From CALMUP01 sp035327305 (GTDB lineage Bacteria > Verrucomicrobiota > Kiritimatiellia > CAIVKH01), in NCBI GenBank assembly GCA_035327305.1, contig DAOLDL010000028.1, positions 1 through 36,298 on the forward strand: a stretch of 36,298 nucleotides of DNA. Direction: 5' to 3'. The notes under the pieces were generated by a model. That model worked only from the letters and a program-made list of their open reading frames with translations. It was not told the DNA's origin and did no database searches. The first letter of the stretch is position 1. Each line of letters begins with the position of its first letter. Of this stretch, positions 1 to 8,198 are shown piece by piece. The position numbers and the translations under genes were made by a program.

Positions 1-12
1 ATGACGATGTTC

Positions 13-387
13 TCATTCATGATGCCCGCCAATGGACTTAAGGTACTTAATCCGGTCCCATTTTCTTGATTCCTCATCCAGTGCCTCCTGGCACTGAACA
101 TGTCTTCGTCGGACAGGCTCCAGAACTCAATGCCCCCGGCGGTAAGCCGTTTATCGGCCTTTTGCCGGGATGTGTTCCAGTCAGTCAATCCACGCGCATT
201 TTGTTCGATTCGATTCATTATCGTTGATCCAAATATCCACATCGAAGGTGAGGACCGGCTTGTGACGCAAGAGGAAGTTCATTCCTCCGATCAGGATGTA
301 CTCCACTTCCCTGCGGTTCAGGGTATCCAGAATGCGGTCAACGTTGATCATGTATGGAATCATCATACGAATGACAGACAGCCTCAA
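13..387 (-). pseudogene. Degraded nucleotidyltransferase-like gene (internal deletion and frameshifts)
   Basis: Seen: reading leftward from 387, the first frame encodes a protein start with LIGGMNFLLRHKP followed by DVDIWI, the pattern of small MNT/AbiEii-like nucleotidyltransferases (glycine-rich loop, then an Asp pair for metal). This frame stops at 183-181. A second frame then gives GIEFWSLSDEDM, and from about position 96 a third frame gives DEESRKWDRIKYLKS before a stop at 15-13. These pieces look like the beginning and the end of one protein. The middle, roughly 80 residues by comparison with intact relatives from memory, is missing. Inference: a dead gene that lost its centre and picked up at least one further frameshift. 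The start could be the ATG at 387 or the later one before INVDRILDTL. Family membership is judged by motif only. Confidence 0.6.
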
Positions 388-495
388 TCTGTTTTATGGT
401 TGATTCCAACGTCCTGATTAAAGTGTGAATTGGCGCGGTTGTGCGGTTGACTTGGTGGGACTGGTTGGGCAGGGTTGTAAAAAAAAGGACTTATT
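388..495. other. Intergenic gap upstream of prpD
   Basis: The gap lies between the start of the degraded minus-strand gene and prpD. It must hold the prpD promoter, but no convincing -35/-10 pair stands out. A run of A residues followed by GGACTT at 481-491 is the only ribosome-binding-site candidate for prpD. Confidence 0.4.
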
Positions 496-1917
496 ATGAG
501 CGCACCCATATCCAATGTACGCCCCCCGGCGGATGATGTTCTCGTGCAAATTGCCGACTACATCTTAAATACAAAAATCACCAGCGCCGAGGCGATCCAG
601 ACCGCCCGCCATTGCCTGCTCGACAGCCTGGGATGTGCCATTCAGGCCTTGGATTATCCCGCTTGCATGAAGATGCTGGGGCCGGTGGTCCCGGGCGCCG
701 TTCTGGAGCGTGGAACGCCGGTTCCCGGTGTAAAAGAAAAGCTCGATCCGGTACGCGCCGCTTTTAATCTCGGAGCGTTGATTCGTTGGCTGGATTTTAA
801 TGACACCTGGCTGGCGGCGGAGTGGGGGCATCCTTCCGACAACCTCGGCGGCATTCTCGCCGTAGCCGATTACCTTGACCGCAATGTTCGCGCGGTGAGT
901 CTTGATGAAGTTCTTGTTGCGGCCATAAAAGCCCACGAAATTCAAGGGGTGCTTGCGCTGGAAAACAGCTTTAATCGCGCAGGCATGGATCATGTGATTC
1001 TTGTGCGCATCGCCACCACGGCGGTGGTCGCCGGCATGTTGGGCGCCAACCGCGCTCAAGTTATCAATGCGGTGTCCAATGCATGGGCGGATGGCGGCGC
1101 TTTGCGTGTTTACCGCCACGCGCCAAACACGGGATCACGCAAATCGTGGGCGGCCGGCGACGCCACCAGTCGCGGTGTTTGGCATGCGTTTAATGCCATG
1201 CGGAACGAGATGGGCTACGAGGGCGTGCTGACCACGAAGACGTGGGGATTTCAGGACGCCTTGTTCCGTGGAAAGTCCATTGTGCTGGCCCGTCCGCTGG
1301 GGTCCTATGTCATGGAGCATGTCTTGTTCAAAATTTCGTTTCCGGCGGAATTCCATGCTCAAACCGCGGTGGAGGCATCCATGACCTTGCATCCGATTGT
1401 GAAGGACCGGCTTGATAACATTGATCGCGTGGAAATGACAACGCACGAGTCCGCCATACGAATCATCGACAAGCGCGGCCCTCTGCATAACCCGGCTGAC
1501 CGCGATCACTGCCTGCAATACATGGCCGCCATCGGATTGATTTTCGGTGAATTGACCGCCGCGCACTATGAGGACAAGGTCGCCGCAGATCCCCGAATTG
1601 ATGCGTTGCGGGACAAAATGGTGGTGACGGAGGATGTCAGTTACAGTCGGGATTATCTTGATCCGGACAAGCGTTCCATCGCCAATGCGGTGCAGGTGTT
1701 CTTTAAGGATGGCTCAAATACCGAGCGTGTTGAGGTTCATTATCCCATTGGACATCGTCGCCGCCGCGATGAAGGCATTCCTGAATTGATCAAAAAATAC
1801 CGCGGAAGTTTGGCTGAACGATACGAAGGAAAGCGTATCGAAGATATTGAGTCCTTCTGTTTGAAGTCAGAAGCGGCTTCACGAATTTCCGCCCTGATGG
1901 ATATGCTGGCAACGTGA
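496..1917 (+). CDS. prpD: 2-methylcitrate dehydratase PrpD (MmgE/PrpD family)
   Basis: PrpD dehydrates 2-methylcitrate to 2-methyl-cis-aconitate in the methylcitrate cycle, which disposes of propionyl-CoA in the cytoplasm. The 473-residue product has the usual family length and carries the diagnostic block RWLDFNDTWLAAEWGHPSDN near residues 97-116, very close to enterobacterial PrpD. It also has a family-typical C-terminal region with the PIGHRRRR segment. The ATG at 496 follows an A-rich GGACTT stretch and fits the expected N-terminus. No prpB, prpC, prpE or regulator lies alongside: the upstream neighbour is a pseudogene and the next genes are convergent. PrpD is therefore an orphan here, and the rest of the cycle, if present, must lie elsewhere. 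A general MmgE/PrpD family role on another tricarboxylic acid is less likely given the close motif match. Confidence 0.9.
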   Translation: MSAPISNVRPPADDVLVQIADYILNTKITSAEAIQTARHCLLDSLGCAIQALDYPACMKMLGPVVPGAVLERGTPVPGVKEKLDPVRAAFNLGALIRWLDFNDTWLAAEWGHPSDNLGGILAVADYLDRNVRAVSLDEVLVAAIKAHEIQGVLALENSFNRAGMDHVILVRIATTAVVAGMLGANRAQVINAVSNAWADGGALRVYRHAPNTGSRKSWAAGDATSRGVWHAFNAMRNEMGYEGVLTTKTWGFQDALFRGKSIVLARPLGSYVMEHVLFKISFPAEFHAQTAVEASMTLHPIVKDRLDNIDRVEMTTHESAIRIIDKRGPLHNPADRDHCLQYMAAIGLIFGELTAAHYEDKVAADPRIDALRDKMVVTEDVSYSRDYLDPDKRSIANAVQVFFKDGSNTERVEVHYPIGHRRRRDEGIPELIKKYRGSLAERYEGKRIEDIESFCLKSEAASRISALMDMLAT

Positions 1918-2145
1918 GTTTTTTCTGTAAACATTTTGAGATGGATACGGATTCATGCCGCAAGTTGAACGTTGCATGTATTCCGGGTCGGCGTGGTTGC
2001 GTCCTGTGCGGCAAGGTTGAATTTCTCATACCTGCCGAGGACCGGGTGAGGCAATCATCGAGCAGGGGTACGAGTTCGGGTAAGTCGAGGTCATCGTCCA
2101 AATTATAGTCAGATGACAACTTGCCGCTGTTTCTTTTAATATCCA
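1918..2145. other. Intergenic region between convergent prpD and the minus-strand lipoprotein gene
   Basis: About 230 bases with no gene I can support. The minus strand has a short Asp/Leu-rich open stretch (DLDDDLDLPELVPLL is the kind of peptide it gives, around 2040-2110) without a credible start, ribosome-binding site or homologue. I read it as low-complexity intergenic DNA. Confidence 0.4.
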
Positions 2146-2167
2146 TACGCGGAGTGTGTACCGCGTA
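2146..2167 (-). terminator. Hairpin directly after the stop of the minus-strand lipoprotein gene
   Basis: TACGCGG (2146-2152) and CCGCGTA (2161-2167) form a perfect 7-bp stem with an 8-base loop. It begins at the base after the stop codon of the 2168-2815 gene. There is no T-run on either side, so intrinsic termination is uncertain; it may instead protect the 3' end of the mRNA. Confidence 0.4.
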
Positions 2168-2815
2168 TTATCGGACAAAACGCAGGTTGTGAATGATGAT
2201 TTCCCGTGCGGGAAGGCGTCCGCCATTATGAATGAATCGGATTCCCCGGACATCCTGCCAGTCAAACTCCATTCGCTCGCTGTTTTCAACGGGTTTGTCG
2301 GTATAGATGGGAGCGCCGACATCGGGAAAATCCTTTAATGGAATTTTGACTTCTCGACTTCCTGATCCGCGCGCGGAAAACACGTAATTGGAAAGCGCAA
2401 CATCGGTCATTAACTGTGGATGGAGGTCGTCACCGTCAACGAGTCCGATCCAAAGATATCGGGTCATGACCGGAGGGGAAATTTCAAAAACCAGGGTGTA
2501 TTCGTTTCGTTGAGGTTCCAGGTTGTGAGCGCGCGCGAAACGGAATCCGGCGTGCGAGTATCCACGCGTCGGCAATTTGAGTCGCCACTCCGCGGACTGG
2601 CCTTTCCAGTAAAACGCCTGCTGGGTTTCACTCATCGGGTAGCTGTAGGTTTCATGCATGTGTTTGGGGTTCTCAAACAACATGATTTTGGCGGGGGCGG
2701 GAGGGCGGCGGTAGATGGATTCATCAGAATCCCGGACGGCACTGCGATGTTGACAGCATACAACCATGCTCATTAACAACGCGCCCGCCATGATCATGGG
2801 CGGATTTTTTTTCAT
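2168..2815 (-). CDS. Putative lipoprotein with a carbohydrate-binding-like beta-sandwich, function unknown
   Basis: I do not recognise a named family. The 215-residue product starts MKKNPPMIMAGALLMSMVVC, a type II signal peptide with Cys20 or Cys21 as the likely lipidated residue, so it is probably anchored in the outer membrane or inner-membrane periplasmic face. The body (about 45-215) is beta-rich with many aromatics (TRYLWIGLVDGDDLHPQL; GIRFIHNGGRLPAREIIIHN), resembling the galactose/carbohydrate-binding-like sandwiches found at the ends of glycoside-active proteins. That is an inference from texture, not a motif hit. The start lies two bases after the stop of the M48 protease gene, so the two are almost certainly co-transcribed and may act together in the envelope. 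Confidence 0.7.
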   Translation of the reverse strand: MKKNPPMIMAGALLMSMVVCCQHRSAVRDSDESIYRRPPAPAKIMLFENPKHMHETYSYPMSETQQAFYWKGQSAEWRLKLPTRGYSHAGFRFARAHNLEPQRNEYTLVFEISPPVMTRYLWIGLVDGDDLHPQLMTDVALSNYVFSARGSGSREVKIPLKDFPDVGAPIYTDKPVENSERMEFDWQDVRGIRFIHNGGRLPAREIIIHNLRFVR

Positions 2816-2817
2816 GA

Positions 2818-3630
2818 CTACCGGTTACCAATGGCTTTTTCGTATTCGACCAATGCTTGCGGGAGCAAGCGTTCCAATCTTCGATGCCGGTCGGCATGGG
2901 ATGGGTGGCTCGACATCCAACGCACCAGCGATGGAGATCGTCCGGATTGCTCGTTTACACGCCTCCAAATTTCCGGAGCCGCCCGCGGGTCGTAGCCGGC
3001 CTTTGCCATGTACATCAGGCCGACGGCATCCGCCTCGGATTCATCCTTGCGCGAATACTTGGGAAGGTAGAACCCTTGGTAAGCGACAAATGCCACGCCC
3101 ATGGCCAAGGCAATATCGTCGCGTTCCTTGGCGCTTGCCACCGCCGCGCCGGCTAAAAGTAAAATATTGATCGGAGCCTGCCGGGTGAGCGATTCCGTGG
3201 TGTGGCGGCATGTGACATGGGCGATTTCGTGGGCCATTACGGCCGCCAGTTCGTTCTCATTGCGGGCCAGGCCGGTTTCCGGATCATACAAACCGGAAAA
3301 AACAAACAACTTTCCTCCCGGCGCGGCCGCCGCGTTTACAATGTTGGTGTGAAATAAATCCACTTCGTAAGGGAGGTTGGGTAGATGGGAAACGGCGGCT
3401 ATTCTTCGGACCATCTCATTGAGTTGCGCGACGCGCGCGCGGTCGGCATTGCGAGCCACGCCTTGTTCCGCCATGGCCTTGCGAATATCCCGCTGAACGC
3501 CTTCGCCAAGTTTAATGTCATCCTCGATGGAATACATGTTGTTGACCCGGCGACCTGTAACCGGATCAACTGTCGCGCAACCTGATACGATCATGGCCAG
3601 TAACAGGGCAACCATGCACCGACGGGCCAT
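2818..3630 (-). CDS. M48-family metalloprotease, outer-membrane or periplasmic lipoprotein (BepA/LoiP-like)
   Basis: A zinc endopeptidase of the kind that degrades or helps assemble envelope proteins. From the ATG at 3630 the product has 270 residues: a signal peptide MARRCMVALLLAMIVSGC with a lipobox Cys at 18, the zinc motif HEIAH at about 134-138, and the third ligand in ESEAD at about 197-201. Between these lies the AAAAPGGKLFVFSGL stretch typical of M48 proteins. There are no transmembrane helices other than the signal, so it belongs with the BepA/LoiP/YcaL group rather than membrane HtpX. An upstream TTG at 3675 and an ATG at 3657 are in frame, but starting there would put charged and His-rich residues before the signal peptide; 3630 gives a clean one. 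It sits in a tight minus-strand block and its stop is two bases from the next lipoprotein start. Confidence 0.85.
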   Translation of the reverse strand: MARRCMVALLLAMIVSGCATVDPVTGRRVNNMYSIEDDIKLGEGVQRDIRKAMAEQGVARNADRARVAQLNEMVRRIAAVSHLPNLPYEVDLFHTNIVNAAAAPGGKLFVFSGLYDPETGLARNENELAAVMAHEIAHVTCRHTTESLTRQAPINILLLAGAAVASAKERDDIALAMGVAFVAYQGFYLPKYSRKDESEADAVGLMYMAKAGYDPRAAPEIWRRVNEQSGRSPSLVRWMSSHPSHADRHRRLERLLPQALVEYEKAIGNR

Positions 3631-3723
3631 GGTCAAGTCGTGATGCTCATGCCTCATGTGGAAAACATAACACAAAACGGGGCGGGGGGAAATTCAAATC
3701 GTAAACATGACGTCAGGCGATGG

Positions 3724-4383
3724 TTACTCTTTCAGATGAAGGATGAATTGGCCTTCCCGGACTTCCATTTTCTCAACCCCGCGCGTGAACAACTCCCAGA
3801 AACCTTCATCCGATCCGAATTGGCCGGCCAAATTGACGCCTTTGATGTTTCCCCACCATGCGCTGGGCATGGGAATTCCGCCGAGGCTCACCCCCTTGAT
3901 GGTGACGTCGGGTTTGTCCCTGGTCATTCGCAGTTGAATCCCCATGTCAAACCGAAGTGTTTTGCCGCCGACCACGGGTAGCGACTCATCCATGGGCGCC
4001 AGTATTTGAATGGTAACCAGATCATCGGATAATCGGAATTGGAGGAAGCGGGCAAAATCCGGGTCCTTGGCCAGCACGGCATTCAATTCTTTTTGGCTGA
4101 ATACCAGCTTTCTTTTGCCGTCGTCTTCGCTATAGACATCCGGAACATTCATCAAGGAGCCGGATCCAAAGGATCTGGTGGTGGGGTCGACGGCATTCAG
4201 TTTTTCATCAAGGACCAGTTGGGCTTTTTCATCCAATTCAACGGGTTTGAATTCAGAGGCGTATATGTTCCGTTTCAGCCACCACATGGAAAAGAGAATG
4301 GATGCCAGAAGCAACACAATGATGATCAGCAATGCGTACAGACATCCATTTCCTCGTTTAACTCGCCTGGCCGTCGTATTCAT
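3724..4383 (-). CDS. Conserved-type hypothetical protein with one N-terminal membrane helix
   Basis: I do not recognise this family with confidence. The 219-residue product has a short basic N-terminus, then a single strong helix (about residues 13-34, CLYALLIIIVLLLASILFSM), then an extracytoplasmic domain. That domain includes KRKLVFSQKELNAVLAKDP and alternating beta-like segments ending in EGQFILHLKE. The phrase FSQKELNAVL resembles membrane-anchored domains in which a conserved segment describes ligand-facing strands (YpmS/DUF2140-like), but that is only an impression. The gene starts four bases after the ferredoxin stop, so it is likely in the same transcript. Its job is unknown; it is probably an inner-membrane-anchored periplasmic protein. 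Confidence 0.7.
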   Translation of the reverse strand: MNTTARRVKRGNGCLYALLIIIVLLLASILFSMWWLKRNIYASEFKPVELDEKAQLVLDEKLNAVDPTTRSFGSGSLMNVPDVYSEDDGKRKLVFSQKELNAVLAKDPDFARFLQFRLSDDLVTIQILAPMDESLPVVGGKTLRFDMGIQLRMTRDKPDVTIKGVSLGGIPMPSAWWGNIKGVNLAGQFGSDEGFWELFTRGVEKMEVREGQFILHLKE

Positions 4384-4387
4384 GATG

Positions 4388-4660
4388 TCAACTTAGCGGC
4401 TCTTTTTGTTCGGTGATCAGAGGGAGAACCGCGGCCTTCTCCGCGTTTAGTTTAATATAACTTTTCCATTGCGGCGGTACGCGTCCCGCCGGGAAAATTG
4501 CCTTGGTCGGGCATTCCGGTACGCAGGCGCCGCAATCGATGCATTCCACGGGATCAATAACCAGCATGGTGTCATCCTCATGAAAACAATTAACCGGACA
4601 GACGGTTACACATGCCGTATTTTTGCAGTTTATGCATGGCTCGGTAACGACATGGGTCAT
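4388..4660 (-). CDS. fdxA: 7Fe-type ferredoxin (FdxA-like)
   Basis: A small soluble electron carrier binding one [3Fe-4S] and one [4Fe-4S] cluster. The 90-residue product has the two Cys clusters in the arrangement of Azotobacter ferredoxin I: CINCKNTACVTVCPVNCF (Cys at 9, 12, 17, 21, 25) and CIDCGACVPECP. It continues with KAIFPAGRVPPQWKSYIKLN, the C-terminal tail that separates FdxA-type proteins from simple bacterial 2[4Fe-4S] ferredoxins. The extra Cys17 in the first motif is also typical of this group. It precedes the one-TM protein gene by four bases. No obvious oxidoreductase partner is adjacent, so its redox partners are not shown by context. Confidence 0.9.
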   Translation of the reverse strand: MTHVVTEPCINCKNTACVTVCPVNCFHEDDTMLVIDPVECIDCGACVPECPTKAIFPAGRVPPQWKSYIKLNAEKAAVLPLITEQKEPLS

Positions 4661-4677
4661 GGCGCGCGGTGTTCCGG

Positions 4678-5196
4678 TTAGAAAAAGTAGCGCAGTCCAA
4701 AATCAATGCCGAAATTGACGTCATTGACTTTCTTTTCTTCGGGAAAAATATCATCGCTTGCCACTTCAATCATGAAGCGACCGGAGATTGCAAGTCCTTC
4801 GGTCAGGAAGAATTTTGCGCCGGCGTAGAGGCCCAACGCCAGTGCGGTTTGGCTTTCGCTGGTGGCGCCAACATCAATGTCCGCGTAAACAAGGCGAAGC
4901 TGGGAGCCGAGGAATGGAATCAATTCGGTTGCGGTATCGATGTTGTATTCGGCAAAACCCCCGACGCTGAATGTTGTCACAATGTCGTTGTCGGTGATAC
5001 CGCCAATGCCGCCGACCTCAAGATAGTCCATAATGAAATAACCATAACCGACATTTATGGAGATATCGGTTCCCGCCACGGAGTCGAAGTCTATCATGCC
5101 ATCGAAACGAATTTCCTGTGTGCCAAGAGCCAGCGGCGCGGCGGATACCTGGGAGGCCAGTGCGAGAGCGGCGAGTGATAGGACTGTTTTTTTCAT
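4678..5196 (-). CDS. Small outer-membrane beta-barrel protein
   Basis: The start at 5196 is chosen because GGAGA lies seven bases upstream and the product then begins with a textbook signal peptide, MKKTVLSLAALALASQVSAA. The upstream extension to 5259 would bury it. The mature part of about 150 residues alternates polar and hydrophobic residues in strand-length blocks rich in Gly, Asp and aromatics (INVGYGYFIMDYLEVGGIGG; FGIDFGLRYFF) and ends in Phe, the usual C-terminal signature recognised by the BAM machinery. Size suggests an eight-stranded OmpA/OmpW-like barrel. No specific ligand or function can be inferred. It lies between the class IV aminotransferase and the ferredoxin genes, 59 bases after the former. 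Confidence 0.8.
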   Translation of the reverse strand: MKKTVLSLAALALASQVSAAPLALGTQEIRFDGMIDFDSVAGTDISINVGYGYFIMDYLEVGGIGGITDNDIVTTFSVGGFAEYNIDTATELIPFLGSQLRLVYADIDVGATSESQTALALGLYAGAKFFLTEGLAISGRFMIEVASDDIFPEEKKVNDVNFGIDFGLRYFF

Positions 5197-5255
5197 TATG
5201 TAGTCTCCGGGTTGATAAGTTGTTCGATTAATGCTGTGCCTTGCCGTGCCGTACG

Positions 5256-6245
5256 TCAAGCGAAAGCATGGATGTTCTGCGGTCCATCCGATGAAAGATC
5301 GCGCTGGATCAGGCGATTCAATTCGCGGAAAATCGGACCCGGTTCTCCAGTGCCGACGGATTTTCCGTCGAGGTTGGTTACCGATGTGACATTGGTTGTG
5401 GTTCCGAAAATCAGAATTTCCGCCGCGTTCAAAAGCATGGAGCGCGTGATTGAGGTCGTTCGTTTTCCAGCCAGCCAGCCATTTGTGATTCCGGCATCCG
5501 CCAAATCAAAGACGCGTTTCATGGTGGTGCCGGCGAGAATTCGCGCCGGGTCCGGTATCATCAGCAGGTTGTCCGGGGTGACGATTCCGATATTTTCGGT
5601 GGCGCCCTCGGCCAGATTGCCATTTTCGTCGAAATTCACGGCAAAGTCGGCATGGTTATCCACGGCTTCTTTTTTCAGGAGCGCATTGGGCAGATAATTG
5701 CAGGTCTTTATGTTGGCAAAGACGCCGGACTTTACCGGGATGCCGCTTGTAACCAGACGAGCGCCGCCCGGATGTGTTTCCATGAATGGTTTGGCGGGGG
5801 CGTGAACCAGCACATACAAATATGCTAGCGGACAATCATAGGGATTGATACCCATGCTACCGGGGCCGCGGGAAAATATTACGCGTATCAGCGCGTCGCG
5901 ACGGTTGCCCGCCCGGATGGTTGCCATGATGCGTCGGCTGGTTTCCTCGGGTGAATACGGCGGGGTCAGGTCGATTTTCTCCGCCGAAAAATACAAACGT
6001 TCGAGGTGTTCCCGATAACAGTAAAGCCGTCCTTGCACACATTTCAGGGTCTCAAAAACGCCGTCGCCGCGATGTACAAGGTGGTCGTCCACCGGGACGT
6101 TCATAAGCAGGGGGTCGGTTACAATTCCTCCGTATTCACTGCTGAACATGGCAAACATGTCGGCGTGAAAGGGCCGTCGCGCCGCCTGCATCCATGCCGG
6201 GAGCGTTGCCGTTTCAAGTATGGGTATATCGGGATTTCTGGCCAT
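5256..6245 (-). CDS. Class IV (fold-type IV) PLP aminotransferase, branched-chain or D-amino-acid type
   Basis: A PLP-dependent transaminase or lyase of the IlvE/D-alanine transaminase/PabC fold. From the ATG at 6245 it has 329 residues. Visible family blocks are HRGDGVFETLKCVQGRLYCY (59-78), the Schiff-base Lys180 in NIKTCNYLPNALLKKEA, and the phosphate/glutamate signature LAEGATENIG (211-220). The last block is followed by an ILAGTTMKRVFDLA stretch with the conserved Gly-Thr-Thr. These support catalytic competence. Substrate specificity is not decidable by eye: branched-chain amino acids, D-amino acids and aminodeoxychorismate are all possible, and no pathway partner is adjacent. A GTG at 6281 would add 12 residues; neither start has a good ribosome-binding site. 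Confidence 0.85.
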   Translation of the reverse strand: MARNPDIPILETATLPAWMQAARRPFHADMFAMFSSEYGGIVTDPLLMNVPVDDHLVHRGDGVFETLKCVQGRLYCYREHLERLYFSAEKIDLTPPYSPEETSRRIMATIRAGNRRDALIRVIFSRGPGSMGINPYDCPLAYLYVLVHAPAKPFMETHPGGARLVTSGIPVKSGVFANIKTCNYLPNALLKKEAVDNHADFAVNFDENGNLAEGATENIGIVTPDNLLMIPDPARILAGTTMKRVFDLADAGITNGWLAGKRTTSITRSMLLNAAEILIFGTTTNVTSVTNLDGKSVGTGEPGPIFRELNRLIQRDLSSDGPQNIHAFA

Positions 6246-6487
6246 GTCATCACTATAACGCGAATATGGGTAATTGGGCACTGGTAAATTATGGCGGAAT
6301 CGCCCCTGCTCTCGCTACTCGGATTGGAGCGTATAAATGTTGATTATTCAAATTCACCAACGCGCCTTTATCGGTTACAAATGATTGTATAGATGCACTG
6401 TCGATAGAATATAATAATCTCGATTTAGAGCTGATTTGTGCACTGCGCTCACAATTTCCAGCTTGGCATCGAGCCTGAAAGGTAGCC
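6246..6487. other. AT-rich intergenic region with possible gene debris
   Basis: The gap separates the divergent aminotransferase and DUF4268 genes and is visibly AT-richer than the flanking housekeeping DNA. A short plus ORF begins at the ATG at 6291 and stops after 33 codons. A second frame stays open to the stop near 6476-6478 (it contains ALSIEYNNLDLELICALRSQ), with no start. Together they look like fragments of a lost small gene, but I cannot name it. It marks the left edge of the compositionally different segment. Confidence 0.35.
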
Positions 6488-7438
6488 ATGAGCGAAACTC
6501 AACTTGGAGCATTGCAAATAATCAATCCCCGGGAGGTTTGGAAGCATGAAGAGCGTGATTTTACTCCCTGGCTGGCAAATAATCTTGCTGAAATTTCGAA
6601 GGTTATCGGCTTTCCCATAGTTCCTGTAGAAGTTGAGAAGCGTGTAGGTTGTTTTGAGCTTGATATATATGCACACATTGATGGCAGTGAAAAACGTGTG
6701 ATTATTGAAAATCAATTGGAGGTTACCGATCACAAGCACTTGGGTCAGATCATGACATACGCTGCTGGTTTGGATGCCGTGGTCATCATTTGGGTTGCGC
6801 CAATTATTACAGACGAACATCGAGCCGCAATTGAATGGCTAAATCGAATTGTTCGAGAGGATGTATCGTTCTATCTGATCCGTGCGGAAGTTATAAAAAT
6901 TGACTATTCAAGACCTGCGGTATGGTTCTATTTGGAGGCCGGTCCCAGTGAATTTGGGAGGTCGCTTGCTGATGTGATTAGTAACGGGGATAATCCAAGG
7001 CATGTTTTCAATAGATCATTCTGGTCGGGACTATTGGCATATTTTGCCGCGCAAGGTCACGGGTGGGCCGAAGGCCGTAAGGCGCCAAGAGAATCATATA
7101 TAACCACTTCAATAGGCAGGGGCGGTGTTGGAGCGGGTGTGTCGATGGCGTCTGGATCCAGAATTCGTGTTGAGATATATATTTACCGCGATGAAGAAAA
7201 GGATGTGTTTGATTTGCTTTTTTCTCGTAAAGAAACCATCGAAAAAATGTTTCCCGGCGACGTGATTTCATGGGAGCGCATGGAAGAAGCTAAATCCAGC
7301 CGGGTGGCCGTATACCGCCCATACGATAAGGATAAAATTAACGAGGAATCACCTGAAAGAAGCGAATTGTTTAAGTGGATTGAAACCCGATTTATCACCA
7401 TGCAGGAAGTGGCGAAGCAGTTTTTATTGATTGGCTGA
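6488..7438 (+). CDS. DUF4268-type protein with PD-(D/E)XK nuclease-like N-terminal domain
   Basis: The 316-residue product opens with EVWKHEERDFTPWLANNLAE, the standard opening of this family. It continues with FELDIYA (about 55-61) and VIIENQLEVTDHKHLGQIMTYAAGLDA (about 74-99), which supply the Asp and the Glu-x-Gln of a PD-(D/E)XK-type core. The C-terminal half (about 170-316) has the DUF4268 pattern with FWSGLLAYF, RVEIYIYRDEE and a final RFITMQEVAKQF. Relatives are often annotated as uncharacterised or linked to defence and mobile regions; nuclease activity is inferred, not shown. It sits in an AT-richer segment next to an unknown gene, 42 bases upstream of it, consistent with horizontal acquisition. 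Confidence 0.8.
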   Translation: MSETQLGALQIINPREVWKHEERDFTPWLANNLAEISKVIGFPIVPVEVEKRVGCFELDIYAHIDGSEKRVIIENQLEVTDHKHLGQIMTYAAGLDAVVIIWVAPIITDEHRAAIEWLNRIVREDVSFYLIRAEVIKIDYSRPAVWFYLEAGPSEFGRSLADVISNGDNPRHVFNRSFWSGLLAYFAAQGHGWAEGRKAPRESYITTSIGRGGVGAGVSMASGSRIRVEIYIYRDEEKDVFDLLFSRKETIEKMFPGDVISWERMEEAKSSRVAVYRPYDKDKINEESPERSELFKWIETRFITMQEVAKQFLLIG

Positions 7439-7480
7439 ATATCAGCAATAACCACAAATGGATCGCGAGTTGTTGCCTAT

Positions 7481-8038
7481 ATGAGCGATATTGAGCGGGC
7501 AAAGCTTCTATTCAAAAAGTCTGGATTGGCGTTTCCGCATCTGCCAGCAAAGTTGGCGTCGAATCTACGGGAGCATGGTGAGTGGCTGTATTCCACTCGA
7601 AATCTAGATGTGTCTCCGTACGAATTGAAATACTTTCTGGAAGAGGCGGTCAAGCGTCCTGTGGAAGACTACGCAATACTTGCGCACTCCGGGCATGGTG
7701 TAAACTCATATGCTATACAGTACTACTTGATATGCGGGTCGTTGAGGATATTTCTGTATATAGGTTGGGGTGGTATCTACATGAATTCCCGTAAGGCAAA
7801 AGGTTTGATCAGGGATTGCTTCGCTCTGGCGGACGGCATTACCAATACCGCTCAAGTAAAACTCCAGACAAATGATCTTTTGACAGTCGTGGCATCTGAT
7901 TCTTACGGCGGTTGCTGGGCAACAAATCATGCTATCGATATGGCAAAGCTTTCGGTCAGAAAATTACCACAAGAAGTGCTGGTAGAGGCGCAGAAGTGGC
8001 TCAATGACAAGCCCCCCCCCATGTCGGGTATTCACTAA
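7481..8038 (+). CDS. Hypothetical protein, no family recognised
   Basis: I do not recognise this 185-residue product. It looks soluble and globular: an N-terminal helical part (1-60, with FKKSGLAFPHLPAKLASNL), a central segment rich in aromatics and glycine (GHGVNSYAIQYYLICGSLRI then FLYIGWGGIYMNSRKAKGL, about 75-110), then a short helical C-terminus. No catalytic motif, signal peptide or membrane segment is obvious. Base composition matches the preceding DUF4268 gene and differs from the flanks, so both probably arrived together. The reading frame ends shortly after a run of nine C residues (8012-8020) encoding three prolines; slippage there would change only the last few residues. An immunity or antitoxin-like partner role is possible but unsupported by motif. 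Confidence 0.65.
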   Translation: MSDIERAKLLFKKSGLAFPHLPAKLASNLREHGEWLYSTRNLDVSPYELKYFLEEAVKRPVEDYAILAHSGHGVNSYAIQYYLICGSLRIFLYIGWGGIYMNSRKAKGLIRDCFALADGITNTAQVKLQTNDLLTVVASDSYGGCWATNHAIDMAKLSVRKLPQEVLVEAQKWLNDKPPPMSGIH

Positions 8039-8198
8039 TTGGAGATAGATAAAGCGAATGCAGGCCTTGGTCTTTCATTCGAGGATGCAAACTCACTGTG
8101 TCCATCCGGCATCCGAATGACGGTCACGTTGTGCCATTTCTTAAAACTTCGGCGCAGGGGATTGTCATTTCTATGTTGTTCCGCTACGTTGACGCCCG

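Noticed and set aside
565..1119. Minus-strand ORF opposite prpD
   Set aside because: Complementary to a confident prpD coding region, with low-complexity, non-family sequence.
6289..6489. 66-codon minus ORF in the AT-rich gap
   Set aside because: No homologue pattern and no ribosome-binding site; the plus-strand fragments in the same DNA look more protein-like, although also broken.
8012..8020. Nine-C tract as a phase-variation switch
   Set aside because: It lies in the last codons of the unknown gene; gaining or losing one C changes only a few terminal residues, so a regulatory switch is unlikely.
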